Shown piece after piece: positions 43,697 to 55,478 of a DNA stretch of 64,000 nucleotides. Both the position numbers and the translations under genes were made by a program. The stretch is from Fusarium oxysporum f. sp. lycopersici 4287 (taxonomy: Eukaryota; Ascomycota; Sordariomycetes; Hypocreales; Nectriaceae), in assembly GCF_000149955.1 (NCBI RefSeq), contig NC_030986.1, forward strand, positions 3,473,185 to 3,537,184, given 5' to 3'. Under the pieces are notes generated by a model. That model was not told where the DNA came from. It made no database searches and saw only the letters and a program-made list of their open reading frames with translations. Positions within the stretch are counted from its first letter, which is position 1, and each line of letters opens with the position of its first letter.

Positions 43697-44181
43697 TCAA
43701 CGAGTAACAACAAAGTCATTCTCGTCCTCGATAATTTGCCGGTCTTCTTGGGAAACTCTAACCACGCGAGCAGATCTTGGGCCATTGTCTACATCCTTGA
43801 AGAATTTGGATAGAATTTCTTCACTGGCTTGAGCCTCGCCCTCGACCTATGAAAGCTCTATATTAGCCAATGTCATCTTGCTGGGGGCTTATATGCACTT
43901 TTTCATCCTTCGTGTTTCGACACCATCCCGTCACTCCGTACTCTTGGGCCTTCTTCTGAGCAAAATACCTGCTATGCATTAGATGCGATGCCTCGGGGTT
44001 TGTTATCTTAGAGAACCATACCGGAAACCAACACCTGGATGACGTCAGTTCGAGTGAATACTACATAGTATGATAGAGATAGGCATACCTTGGACACGTC
44101 CTTCAACGGCAAAATAGACCTTTTAGAAGGTTAGATCTGGCTTTATAATCATTGTGGAAGATGGCTCACACGTTTCGACAT
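43697..44181 (-). CDS. Acylphosphatase, five exons
   Basis: Exons 44181-44170, 44119-44089, 44034-44022, 43968-43899 and 43846-43697 encode 91 aa, the normal size for the family. The joined exons read MSKR, VYFAVEGRVQG, VGFR, YFAQKKAQEYGVTGWCRN and onward to the C-terminal strand ending FVVTR. The phosphate-binding loop GRVQGVGFR, with catalytic Arg19, and the catalytic Asn37 in GWCRN are intact. All four introns are 50-54 nt with GT-AG ends. Exon 1 is 12 nt and exon 3 is only 13 nt, so no single open frame reveals the gene. The enzyme hydrolyses carboxyl-phosphate bonds such as acetyl phosphate and 1,3-bisphosphoglycerate in the cytosol. It is divergent from the TLS1-like gene. Confidence 0.92.
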
Positions 44182-44589
44182 ATTGGCGAGTCACAGTTTA
44201 ATAGGTGATAGATACTAAGGTTATTGTAGAATAAAAGTTAAGCTTGAAGCTTGGAAAGGGTTGGAGAAGAGCTAGGGCTTATTAGCAATCAGTGATAAAT
44301 ATGGAAACACGATGATTTCCATCGCCTGCGAGATATGATCTAACCTTTATGTCAACTGCTTGCCATCTAGCGGATAAGTTGGCTTCTATAGGTGGCTTAC
44401 AAGGTGGAAGGAAGGTGCCTGGGCGCTGAGTTTAGGTTAATGTTGATAAGATAAGCTCTGGACCTCCACTGATGTCACTTATCAACTTCGTGCGTATCTC
44501 CACTGACTAAATCAACACCTTCATCCCTTGTTTGCGACGCGAAGATATCATATGTTACAGAGCCCGCGCGCAGACTCATCGAATTATTT
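44182..44589. promoter_or_regulatory. Bidirectional promoter between acylphosphatase and TLS1-like genes
   Basis: 408 bp between divergent ATGs. A GATAAG-type (GATA-factor) motif occurs near 44445-44455 (GTTGATAAGATAAGC); the functional link is untested. An out-of-frame ATG at 44552 precedes the TLS1-like start. Confidence 0.45.
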
Positions 44590-45749
44590 ATGGAAGCCCA
44601 CTCCTCGGAGCCGGCTACAGAGCCGGTCCGATTCCGCGCTGGCAAAAAACGAAAGGCCTATCGCCAACGCGTCCAGGAAGATGACGCCGCTGTCGCAGAA
44701 ACAATACAATCGCCTCCTACTGCGTCTGCATCAGAACCCAGTGATGAGTTCGCCCGGAAGGCTTCATCAGATCGCGCCCAAGATGAAGGAGAATCTGTTG
44801 CTGCTGCGCTCAAGTTGCGCAACGCGCGAAGAGCTCGGCTTGGAGGTGTCGCATTTCGAAATACAAACCGCCCAGACGATGATATGAACAACGAGCGTGC
44901 TCTTATTCCACACGACGCAGATTATACTTCGAATAACGAACCCATTATGAAAGGAGTTGCAGATCGATTTACTCACCAGACGGGTAGACTGACAGATCTT
45001 AATGAAAAGCATATGTACGTAGAGGACCACCGTCTTCGTCATTCCTTTCTCACCATGCAATAACTAATCATTCAAGGATGGATTACATAGAATCCCGACT
45101 ATATAATCGTGCGGGCGGAAATAGCTCACAGAACACTTTACCAGCGACTACATCAGACCCGGCTCGGCAACCTTCTGCAACAACAACAAACCACGAGAGT
45201 GGACGGGCAGTAATGCAGGGCCAGTTGATGGAGATCAATCTCGATGACCACTCTGCTCGAAGTGAGAACGCTGTTCAGGCAGATAGTGCTACAGACGGCG
45301 GACCAAGAGCCAAGAAGCCTAGACTTAGAAGGGATGGCAAGCCATGGCGTCCGCGAAACCGTCGAGATAGTGACGCCCTCAAACGAGATCAGATCGTTGA
45401 CGAGATCCTTCATGAAACAAGACGTATGTCCATGATGTCCATGTTCCTCAAATCAGCTACTAAATCATATTTCCTAGTCGACTTATACGAACCGACTCCA
45501 GAACAAAACAGCCGCACTGTAGTTGCCGATCAGGATGGCGCCGCTGATGCGCGGCTCGCCGAAGAGTTCCGGCAGCAATTCCTTGAGGATGTAGCAGAAC
45601 GACAGCTTCGCAAAAAGAAGGCAACGAACCAAACAACGCGCGCCGGTACCGAGGAAGTACTCAAAGGCCCCAAACTTGGTGGCAGCCGTAACGCTAGAGC
45701 TCAGATGAGAGATCTATTATTGAAGAAAGAGAAGGAAGGGAAGAAGTAG
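44590..45749 (+). CDS. TLS1: Tls1/C9orf78-type splicing and telomere-silencing protein
   Basis: Three exons (44590-45014, 45077-45423, 45478-45749) encode 347 aa. Exon 1 has the N-terminal signature VRFRAGKKRKAYRQRV. The exon 1/2 junction restores NEKHMMDYIESRL, the conserved DKHM-x-YIE-like motif of the family. The last exon begins LDLYEP and ends in a basic coiled coil (AERQLRKKKATNQ ... MRDLLLKKEKEGKK). S. pombe Tls1 and human C9orf78 bind Brr2 and affect splicing, and Tls1 affects telomere silencing through splicing. Intron 2 (45424-45477) is 54 nt, divisible by three and free of stops, so its retention would add 18 residues without breaking the frame. It is divergent from the acylphosphatase gene. 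Confidence 0.87.
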
Positions 45750-46384
45750 TATGGACCGTTGAACTATGCATGACCTTTTTTTTTTATCTGTGGCGTTGGA
45801 TGGTTCTGGTTTTGCAGCTCCTTTGTACCAGTTAAGGATTTGCACACATCGCATCACCTTATGATGAAAGATAATCAATTATAAACGACATCTTAATCTT
45901 GTAAGTGTAACCATAACAATTCCGTTGAACACTTGCATTCATATTCATATTGACTACTTAGTCTGTAACGATCGATAGTGGTGGGGGCATTTTGATCCAG
46001 TGATCTGACCATGTAGAAGAAAACAGTCCTAAAAAGAAAACCTCAATGATAAGCTCCCGACATCCAACTCTGTGTAGTCGCAAGAAGATAAACAATGAAA
46101 TAAGAAAAACCACTTAGCAAAAACTCCTTTACCCAAGTCCCATATATAGCAATTTTCCCTAGTGTGCAGGGCAAGGTCCAACATTGAAATGAATGAACAT
46201 TCAGTCGCTTGGCACAATAGGTATCGATCCCGTGCCGTAATTCGCCTTCCGTCTTGCTCATGTGCAAGATCATTTGACTTCCGTCATATGCCAGAACGCC
46301 AAACCCAATGTAATGTTAACCGTCAGAGAACCCCATGCGTTAAATCTTGATCGATGTAATGGAATGTGAGTTCCGGAAAACCCT
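45750..46384. other. Convergent 3' intergenic region
   Basis: 635 bp between the stops of the TLS1-like gene (+) and the zinc-module gene (-). No coding segment was recognised. Confidence 0.6.
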
Positions 46385-48093
46385 TTATCTAATGTCGAGC
46401 TGGAAAGGCTTGAACCGCCCGCCAATTGTAGCACAGCGGGGACACTTCCTTCTTGCTCCATGCTCTGTCATGAGAACCTCCACACAAGTTGGGCACAGGC
46501 CACAGATACATTCGGTACATGCATACGAATCCTTGAGTAGAGAGAATCCTTGACAGGCAGCGCAGTATATCTGAATATTCTGGGCCGAATATGTTGGTGA
46601 CGAATCAGAAAGCCCCCGGGTTCCCATGTGAAAGTTGTCGCCGCTTTCGCCACTCTCCACGGATGGAAATGGCTCTACAGCATCCTGGCCATATGATGGA
46701 GGCGTGAGTGCCTGCTGGAGAGGCGAAGCTTGATAACTGGCCGGCTGGAATTGAGGCTGGTGGGAAAAGGGCGGTAACGATGATCTATGCATTGAAACAG
46801 GAGACTGAGGGACCTGAGAGCCTGTTAGTCAATTCAACAGTGCAAAGGTGAATATCATCAACAGATGCACATACAGGAGTACGGTCTTCGTCAATATCAC
46901 CAGCAGCAGAAGCGGCTTGATCAGCTGCATCGATAAGATCTTCCCACCGCTTCCCGAAGTCTGCCGATGGTTCTGCTGACAAAGCCTTCCGATCATTACC
47001 TGGTCTATATCGTTCTTCATTTTGAATTCGGCGTAGCCAGTCAGTTGCAGAACCTTTAGAGTTCTTCTTTTTGTGGTGAGGCTCTCTTCCTCGCTTTGTA
47101 ACAGACTGCTTGCGAGGCCGATTAGGCCCCACAGAACGCTGAAGAGGTGGGAGCGTTGAGGATCTTCCAGGTGGTGAGTTTGCCAGAATGGAAGGGAGAA
47201 AGTCGCGCTGTCTATTAGATTTGGCAAATGAATAAGGGTCGCTAGTAATATCATGATTGGAAAGATTGAGAGGCGGCAGTTCGATGGATGTCCGTGGCCT
47301 ACGTCGAACATCCATGTCTGAGTAATAATCCTACGTATCATTAGCCCTGGATGGCGATGATTTGAATTCTTTAAGGGCATTTCACTCACACCGTCCAAAT
47401 CCATGTCGCGTTCACTCTTGACGCCATGAAGTTCGGCTAGGGCAGCAGCGGCACTGGCTGTGCCAAGCATTGGGCCAGAAACCGGCCCGCCATTACTGAA
47501 ATCATCTAGAAGGCGCGGAGTGCCTGGATTACTCGGTTCGTCGCGATGATAGTTGTGTCGCTCGTGAAAGCCTTGAAGGTGGTCAATGGGCGGGGGCAGG
47601 CTGGAGTGAGAGTGGGACAAACCCTGAGCATTTGGAGCTGAGGTCTGATCTAAAGGGCGTCGCTCCGATGGTGGAGTGTTAATCATTAACAAGAAGCTCT
47701 CTTCTGTAGCTGGAAGCTTCGAGATGTAGTGCTCGGGGTGTGCGCGGCGGATATGCTCCTGCATGGAACGATATCTTTTTTCCTGCAATTGGACATTTAG
47801 AATCGAATGGGTACCGTTGCATGGTGTTACAGGAACGTGCTTCCTCAGTTGGGGAACAAGTGCGGTAAGTGGTAAGACATGACGATGTAAGGTGGGTGGG
47901 TGCAGCGATGGTAATTCAAGACCAGCTGCAGGGCAAGACAGGACAGAACAGCTAACAAAGGCAATACCCAAAGACTTACACCAATGCATCTCTTGCGACA
48001 GCTGGAGCCATCCTGGTTGCGAAGAGGGCAGACTACCTCATTGTTGGAGTCTGTAATAGAGAAAGACGACGTCAAAGATGATCGAGGCGGCAT
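46385..48093 (-). CDS. Protein with N-terminal C2H2-like finger and C-terminal Cys-rich (RING-like) module, function unknown
   Basis: Four exons (48093-47980, 47782-47390, 47330-46875, 46813-46385) encode 463 aa; all introns are in phase 0. Exon 1 ends at residue 38 inside a possible zinc finger, which continues in exon 2: Cys22, Cys32/36, His48 and His53 (CPLRNQDGSSCRKRC ... MQEHIRRAHPEHY). The C-terminal module has nine Cys (405, 408, 420, 423, 425, 428, 431, 445, 448) and one His (439), with pattern YCAACQ, CTECICGLCPTC and KCPRC. That could bind two or more zinc ions as in RING or related folds. Between them are a Pro/Ser-rich region and a basic RKQSVTKRGREPHHKKKNSK patch, probably a nuclear signal. 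A regulatory nuclear protein or ubiquitin-related factor is plausible; neither is shown. Confidence 0.78.
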
Positions 48094-51000
48094 CTTGACC
48101 CCACCATACGTGATGGCTTGCTGGCGGGGGGTACTATAGCGATAAGAGACTGAGAAGCGAGATAAGAGATGATAGCGATGAAGCTGAGCTTTCAACGAGA
48201 CGATCAATTGGTGACAATGAAGCTATGCAAAAACCGTAACATTTCAAAGTGCAGCTCATGGACAATGGAATGAGCTGCCTTTGAGCATGGGCAAGCTTTG
48301 CTACAGGAACCGTTTCGAATTGGGCCAATTATGCGACAGTGGTTGTGTACACGATTGGGGCGTCGATTGAGGTGGTGATGGAGGTAGTTACTGGGAGAGC
48401 GATGAATCCAATCTCTGGTTAAGAATATCGATAACCGTATGTTGAAGAGTCTAAGTTGGATGAGAGGCGAACAGAAATATTCGATCAGAAGGTCGCTTCT
48501 TTGGAGAAAAGGTGGGTTGCAAAGAAGGATGTATGGAGGGAAGGAGGGTGAGTGGGAGGAAGAAAGTAGAGGTAGGTAGGTGCAGGTAAGTAAAGATGAC
48601 AGGAGCTTGCGAGGTCGAAAAAAAGAAGAGACGGAAGAAGGTGGGAGGCAAAGATGCCTTTTGGGTAAAGCGTGTGAGTGAGTAATAAGAGCAACAACGC
48701 AATAGCGAAGAAAGTAACGGCCAGAGAGAGGCAAGAGGAGGGTGTGAGTCGTTGAGTGTGTGGTGTGCGGTGCTGCCGAGGGAAGCTGAGCTCGAAGACC
48801 TGGATGAGAGCTTTCGCCGACCTTGGACCTAGATATGTAGGTAGGTATTCAATATACTTTGCTCACATATCACCAACACCAACATCCAGATATTTGCGAC
48901 AACTGCACAAATATCTAATATTACAAGGAAGCTCACAAAAAGGTAAGCGCAAGGAAAATATCAGAGGGCATGAAAAAATTACCAATAACTACCTAAAGGC
49001 AAAAAACTCTGGCGGGAGAGGGCGTGTGGGCAACAGAATCAAGGCCAGTAGCGAAAGATTCCGCACAAACAAGACTCTGTCTGGTTTAATGTCCATTCAT
49101 TGCTCACTTGACAAGGGACCACAGACTGAGCTCTGGGCTCCTCCTCCGACTGCCATGCCATTGCTTGCAAAGCCATGCCTTGCGCTTCGCCTCCACTGTT
49201 GGAGATCTCAGCTGCCTCGAACGACTTGATCTCCGGGGCCAATAGTATTGACGCACAGCTTTGGGGGTGCGGCTACAAGAAGCTGTCCAACAGTCTTCTA
49301 GGCCCATCAGAGAAGCAGCAAAAAACCTTCTCCAGCTTCCATTCCATCTTTCCATGGGCTCTGTATGGCCACAGTACGATATGGTTAAGGCCCTGTGGCT
49401 CCTTGAGCAAGCTGGCGAAGCTTCGATCTTGCAGACTTTCAAACTCTGTAGCGACACAGTCATTCCCAAAAAAAGATTCTCCAAGCGTCTGCAACATCCA
49501 GTAGCGAAGCACAGCTTCCAAGCACAGAAGCATCAGCAGCTCAACCAGAGCATGGCCCAAGCGCTGCGCGAACAAATCAACTGGCTACCATTGCAATGAC
49601 TCGAGAGGGGCTACAGGGGTGAAGGCAGTAGAAGAGTGGGGTGGCCGGCGTGGAGCTCTTCTCTGGACGGATGGAGGTCAAGAACCAGGTCCTTGACCCA
49701 AAGAATGCCGCCTGTAAAAGTTGCAGAAGCTCCCTAGAACGTGCAGGGGAAGCTCCAATAGTGGAACTGGTCCCTTGCTCAGGTTTGTTGAAGATCTTTT
49801 CTTTTTACTGATATGGTAGTGCTGATAAAGTTGTTAGATTATAGCATGAATACATACAGAGGTTCTCATTTCTCTGCAACATGTCCTTCTCATCATTACC
49901 AATCATATTCTCTTTCTCGAGCTCCTGTTTGTTTTTATCAGCTTCAGCAATTATCCGGCTGCGACAGATCCTAATCAATGTCGCAAGAAAAAGGCCGGCG
50001 TCTGAAGGGTTGGCCATGTCAAACATGACCAGGGTCGGCGGGGCCGAAGCCTATGGCCAACTGCCACTCACAGATACCGTTCCTAAGCCAACTCCGGACG
50101 TGGTTATCACATGTACATGATAGGTACCTCTGCATGACTCTCGCCACGGCTACGGCCACGGGACCTCGACTACACAGAACGGTCGTCACTACCAGCTGGA
50201 GCTCAAGCCTTCACTTACGCCGGCTACTAATCCAGAGCTGGAACCGCGAATGTTGATGTGGCGTTTGAGATTCGGCGATACGCAGGTGTGGACGTCAACA
50301 GAGTCAGCATTGGAGTCGTCGACGCCAACCAAAATTTCAAACCTCGCTTTGGCTTCAGGGGTATCCCATCTACGCCTCAAGGAGCATATTGTCTTTTCAA
50401 GAACAGTTGGTAACTGACAAAATGGGGTTGAGAGAATGCGGGCTGCAAAGGACCCAGTGATATACGGACAATTGAGAGCTTCAGAGACGATGGAGAATTA
50501 AACGCCTGCAAGCCCTGTCACCACACTCCCGGGTCTTTTGAGACGGTGACATCACCAGCCAGGGGATACCGCCTGTCGCCCTACAGCACGGAACCGGCGG
50601 GCGTGCGCAGCCAGTCCGTTAAAGGGTCTTCCACCTCGACCGAATTGTTCGACTCAGAGTAACGCACGCTATGCCATTCACATCTACTTGGAAGGCGGTG
50701 AATTTTGATGTCTGAAACACCCAAGCTTTGTCACGTTGCGGCGAAAACGGAAGAAGGGGCAGGTTGTAGCTCTCATCTGCAGGACCAGCTGAAGGTGCAT
50801 GAACAGACTCGAAATACGCCTACTCCGTAGACAAAGCAAGACAGCGTTGCGAGGGCTCGATACGATAGCCCATACAACCAACCAGCGTTGCAGGAACCGA
50901 GGTCGATAAGTCCGGTTTTATTTTCCAGACCCTGTGAAGGCGGTGACCCCGCGCCATAACAGGGTCACTGCGAATTTTACCCCAGCAGCAATCGTTAACA

Positions 51001-52920
51001 GAACCTTCAAATGTTCAGTTGCACTGATCGAATACAGAAAAAGGCCTAGCTCAGGCCTTTGGTTAACATAATAACAGTAGTTGCTTGGATGGCGGAATTG
51101 AATTGATATCTTACACCACAGTTTCCAAGTCGACAGCTCCGTGGGTTTGGGACAGGTCGAGAGTTTGTAGCTCTAGCTCTGTCAAGGGGTGAGCATATCC
51201 ATGTGGGGGCCGACTTTCTTAAGCGGACCATCATATCGCTGCTTCTTTTAGGTAGCTGCTCGACCTGCGAGAGCGATTGAGCTTTCAATTATATGCATGC
51301 TATAAGTGGTAACACAAAGATCCAAGGCACACCGGGTACTTTGACCATGGCACTGGAATCTTCTTTGCAGTACACGGTCTAACTTTTTACTCAGGTCAGC
51401 CCCAAAACACGAGCTGTGACGGCCAAGAGCTGTAAACAATGCATTCCTTGTTAGGTTGCAACCCTTGAGTGTAAGCTTGGATCAAGTCAGGCTGGTCCCA
51501 TGACTGTCAAAAAGAGCAACAACCTTGGAACAGGTATATATATCCATGTCAACAGAGTCAACGGTTATCGGCTAAAAACTTCACCTGATGGGTGTACTGG
51601 ACAAATATAATTACCACGGTAGCCACAGCCTGTTCCTGGCTCTACCAGTATGCGAACTGGTTTGGCTGATGTTTACGGTTTACCGACCCTTTTGTATGTC
51701 TAATCCAATACACTCAGGTCTACACACTTCAAAGTTTGCCAGCATCTGGTCTCAACAACAAAGGACACCTTCGCCTTGCTTACCGTTCTTGTTCGCTTAA
51801 CTTTATCCCGATAATCGAGGCTTCGCCAGTAGCATCGCCTTGATATATCTAGTTGATTTGGAATAGAAACACGTTCTCGGACACGGTTTTTACTCCACTT
51901 GAGCGATCACACTTTAATAGCTGAGAATATTCAAGTCGCATTTGCAATGGCTAGGAGCGGTTTCATCATACCATACAACTCGCTTGTTGTCATAGGATGG
52001 TACTAGTAACATGACGCATGTCATGTAACTCTACTGGCAGAAGAACAAGGACAGCTGAGTGAGGAAAACTAACAACGTAATAGACAATATAAGACGTATC
52101 TGCAAATTCGGTAACCATAACTGTTTCTGAGCCAGTCTTGAACTCAAGGTGATAGTTTTTAACATTCTCCCAGTCTTCCCGATGGCGAAGCCAGATGACG
52201 ATCAATGACTTGGGCAGTATTGTGGAGGTAAGGTGTGGGTGCTCATAGTTGAACTCTGGTATTTGCAGACATTTAGAGCTCAATTGTCTCTGACGACTCG
52301 TGACGACTCGCCAGCTCATTTGCTATGTCATTCTGGTTGAAACATCTGAAATGTCGTATGGAATACTTGGAAGAACTACTCCATACATAAAGCTATTGTG
52401 GATTCACCTCTGCTAATTATATCTAAGCAACAAAAAGAACAACTTCTTTGCTAGGGCAAGCCTTCAGCGTCAACGAGCGTCACTTAGCGCTCGTCATACC
52501 CAAGTCGAAGCATTTGGGTTTGTTCTTGGTTGAGCTGGGTTTAAGCTACTGAGAAGCCGAGGCTGCGCCAACCTTGTGCTTTGAGACATCGTGTCGAATG
52601 AAATCGCAATGGTCATAAAGAAACATGCTAAGCAATATAATTCAAGTTTGATGTCAAGGTAAGTTTCGGTCTCTAAGCCAGGATCCGGAGACTCGACCTA
52701 GGGTATCTTTGGTTCATGCTATCACATCTTAACACCTCCCCAACCGCCCAGTCTGGGCTGTATCTATCGTAAATTCCACTCCAACATATATGCATGGCCT
52801 TTCCCTTCCCTTAGGATGCAAAAATCAAATCCACATGACAACTAGAGATCTCAATGTTTAGTTTAGCTTCGGTGCTGGCTTCCGACGTATAATCTTTCAG
52901 CCTTCGCGTTTTTATGTCGC
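48094..52920. other. 4.8-kb region without a recognised gene
   Basis: 48094 to about 48740 is probably the leader and promoter of the gene at 48093 (G/A-rich on +, so pyrimidine-rich in the transcript). Between 49040 and 49620 several overlapping open frames exist with no family match. Between about 49880 and 50660 the + strand contains short protein-like segments in changing frames: a signal-peptide-like MSFSSLPIIFSFSSSCLFLS at 49881, a segment YAGVDVNRVSIGVVDANQNF at about 50280-50340, and a Cys-containing segment DDGELNACKPCHHTPGSF at about 50490-50543. They cannot be joined convincingly. 50700-52920 shows nothing recognised. Confidence 0.4.
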
Positions 52921-54068
52921 CTACTTGAGCTGCTTAAGGATTTCCGTTAAGAAATCCTCAAAGCTCAAGGTGATGTAGCCGTCGCGATCGTCGTCATACT
53001 TCTTGAACACGTCTGTCATGCGTTTCAGGGAGATACAGCTTTGAACAAAGAGATCGAAACTCATGACTCCCTCATTCCTCTTATCGTAGGTGTTGAAGAG
53101 TAACTCAACAAACTGGGGGCTTAGTCGGTATCGGAAAGCGACAAGTGCGTTGTTGAATTCGGATAGAGAGATGTTGCCGCTGCGGTCGGCGTCGAATCGG
53201 TCGAATAGAGTCCTCCATGAAGCCAGGAAGGACCACAGCCCGCAAAACTCCTCGAAACCAATGGTGCCACTTCGATCGGAGTCAAACATTCGAATCATCA
53301 TGCGGACGGTATGAGGGTCAAAGGCGGTCCAGTCTCCGTTGACAAGGGCGGCAGAAAGTTCCCTCTCGGAAAGGTGGCCGGTACCTAACCGGGGAGTAGT
53401 CAGCAACTGCTATGAACGTGGTCGATGTGCCGTGCACGTTTATGATGTATTCTTGAATCGGAAGAACCTACCATCTTTGTCTACAGCGCGGAAAAGGGGC
53501 AAAAGTGAAGGGTCTGAACCACTGCCATCGATACCAGGCGAGGGAGGAGGTCGTGAGTTGGGAGCAGGGCGGTTATGAGCCTGTGGTCTGGCACCACCAG
53601 GGTTTGGAGGCGGCGACATATGGCCGTAAGCACCTTGACCTAGGGAATGGGATCGCGCATCTCGTTGGGTAGGTAGAGGCTTGTCGTATCGAGGCTGTTG
53701 GTGGTGATACTGCTGTTGAGGGGCATATTGCTGCTGCTGGTGCTGCTGCTGAGGAGGAGGGTGTTGCTGCGGGGCAGGTGTCCTAGACTGTCCTGGTTTC
53801 TGAAAGGCGCAGTGTCAGTTTAAGCTGCTCGACGTTGTGATAACGTTAACGGTGCGTGTATTTCAAACATACAGGCTCTGGCTCAGCGAACCTGTGTAAG
53901 TTACATGGTCAGCTTTGTGTTGCATCGTGACGTGTGTCAACCCATAGCTTCAAGCCGCAATCGCAGAGCCGCAATGGACAAATGCGCGGGGAGACGAGGG
54001 GCAGTTTGGCTGAAGCATGGGACATACCTAGGGAGAGCATCCTCGTCGTAGGGGCGGTTATAGGCCAT
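52921..54068 (-). CDS. PEF1: Penta-EF-hand calcium-binding protein (PEF1 / ALG-2 type)
   Basis: Four exons (54068-54028, 53891-53873, 53799-53472, 53384-52921) encode 283 aa; exon 2 is only 19 nt. The N-terminus MAYNRPYDEDALPR leads into a Gln/Pro/Gly-rich low-complexity region (about 20-105), as in peflin and ALG-2 relatives. Five EF hands follow: DKDGTGHLSERE, DSDRSGTIGFEE, DADRSGNISLSE, DKRNEGVMSFD and DDDRDGYITLSFED. Hands 1-3 have good Ca ligands. Hand 4 looks poor (Asn/Gly in place of acidic ligands). Hand 5, the dimerising hand, has an insertion. Yeast Pef1 binds Ca and Zn and acts in polar bud growth. It likely works in the cytosol and at ER-exit membranes. Confidence 0.92.
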
Positions 54069-55478
54069 GATGAATGCGGGATTTGGGTATTCTTTTCCCG
54101 GTTCCAACTCAGAAGAAAAGGGAGGCTTATGAAGAAGTAAGGATAGAGAAAGGAGATGTTGCGTGTGAAGGGGGTTTTGAAGGTTGGGCTGAGTTGGTTT
54201 GGTGCGCGGCTGAAGAAGTAACTGGAAGGCCACACAGTTAATTAGTAGTTGTCCTACCTGGCCTACGTACCTTATGTGACTGCACTACCTACAGTGATTG
54301 ACCCCAGGCCAGGGGAATCTCCAGCGCGGGGCAGTGTCGTTCGGTTGGTGGAGCGCAGGGTGAGAACAGAGCACAAGAGCGTGGCTGAGTTGGTCTTGAT
54401 AGTGGGAATGTTTGGGTAAGACAAGATTCGGAGTTTTTGTCCTCACTTCTTATGACTCAATCAAGTACAATTGACTGATATGTCAATGGAATGATTGTTC
54501 ACTTGTACAGCAAGCACAGGTTTTAGAGTTCAGCCTAGCTGAAGAAGAGGTCATTGACAATGATGAAAAGACTCAGTATACACTCGATACATATCATCCC
54601 TCGTTATCGGGTATAAAATGCCGTGACCTTATCTGATATGGGACAGGGAAGATAGCTATGAGACTAGCGCTGGGATTAAAAAGCCTGACTTGCTCCTTGT
54701 CCTTCCGCGCCAAGGCGTCGGGACCCTATATTTCTAGGGAATTTTTCAGTCCGCGTATACTAGGTACGTACGGATAGTCAATTCACTACTATACATGAAT
54801 CGCAAATAGTCCTGGAGGCTTTAAGAGAGACAGGAGGTATGCTCACTGGAGAGCTAAAATTAGATATCAGCATCGAAGATCATAGGGCCTCACTTTCATT
54901 TTCGGGGTCTGATAGACAGTCCAGATGAAGAAAGGACCCTTGGGTAAGGTTCTCGGACACGGCAACAGCGGTCCCGTCCGTTATGTGGGTCACCAGATCC
55001 AATGACGTCGATGCGAAAAAGAGAGTAATCAGCCACTTTGAACCCGAGAAAAGCCTCAGCCACTGGAAATGAGCATCTCAGTGGAGGCGCGGAGTTGATG
55101 GTTGTCGTCTTGGAGGGGAGGAGAAGGAGAAATTTGTTCCATTATTGTTCTATGGTTTTCTCTGACCCCTGCTTACAAGCCTCCTCTCATTCTTAGTGGT
55201 CATCACCTCATCAGTGGGGCAAGACACGATATACCTCCACTAGGTGTACGTCTTCAATCTAATCTCTATACCTAGGTCGAGGTTGGATCTTGAGATCCTC
55301 CAGACACTCGGCAAGAGTCATTCCTTTGTGAGAGTCACTTCGTCAATATCAATTAGCAGCCGGATCATCTCGTATACTCTCAAGCCCAGCCATCCGATTT
55401 AAACAGTTGCCGAGTAAGTTGGCGTCTACACAGATAAAACGGCATTATTAATGTTCCCAACTTATAGTCCTTTTCACA
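54069..55478. other. Divergent intergenic region between PEF1 and the ChaC gene
   Basis: 1.4 kb containing two promoters. No coding segment or repeat was recognised. Confidence 0.55.

Noticed and set aside
49104..49600. Overlapping open frames of 100-126 aa on both strands
   Set aside because: They overlap each other in opposite strands and different frames and match nothing recognised; at most one could be real and none is supported.
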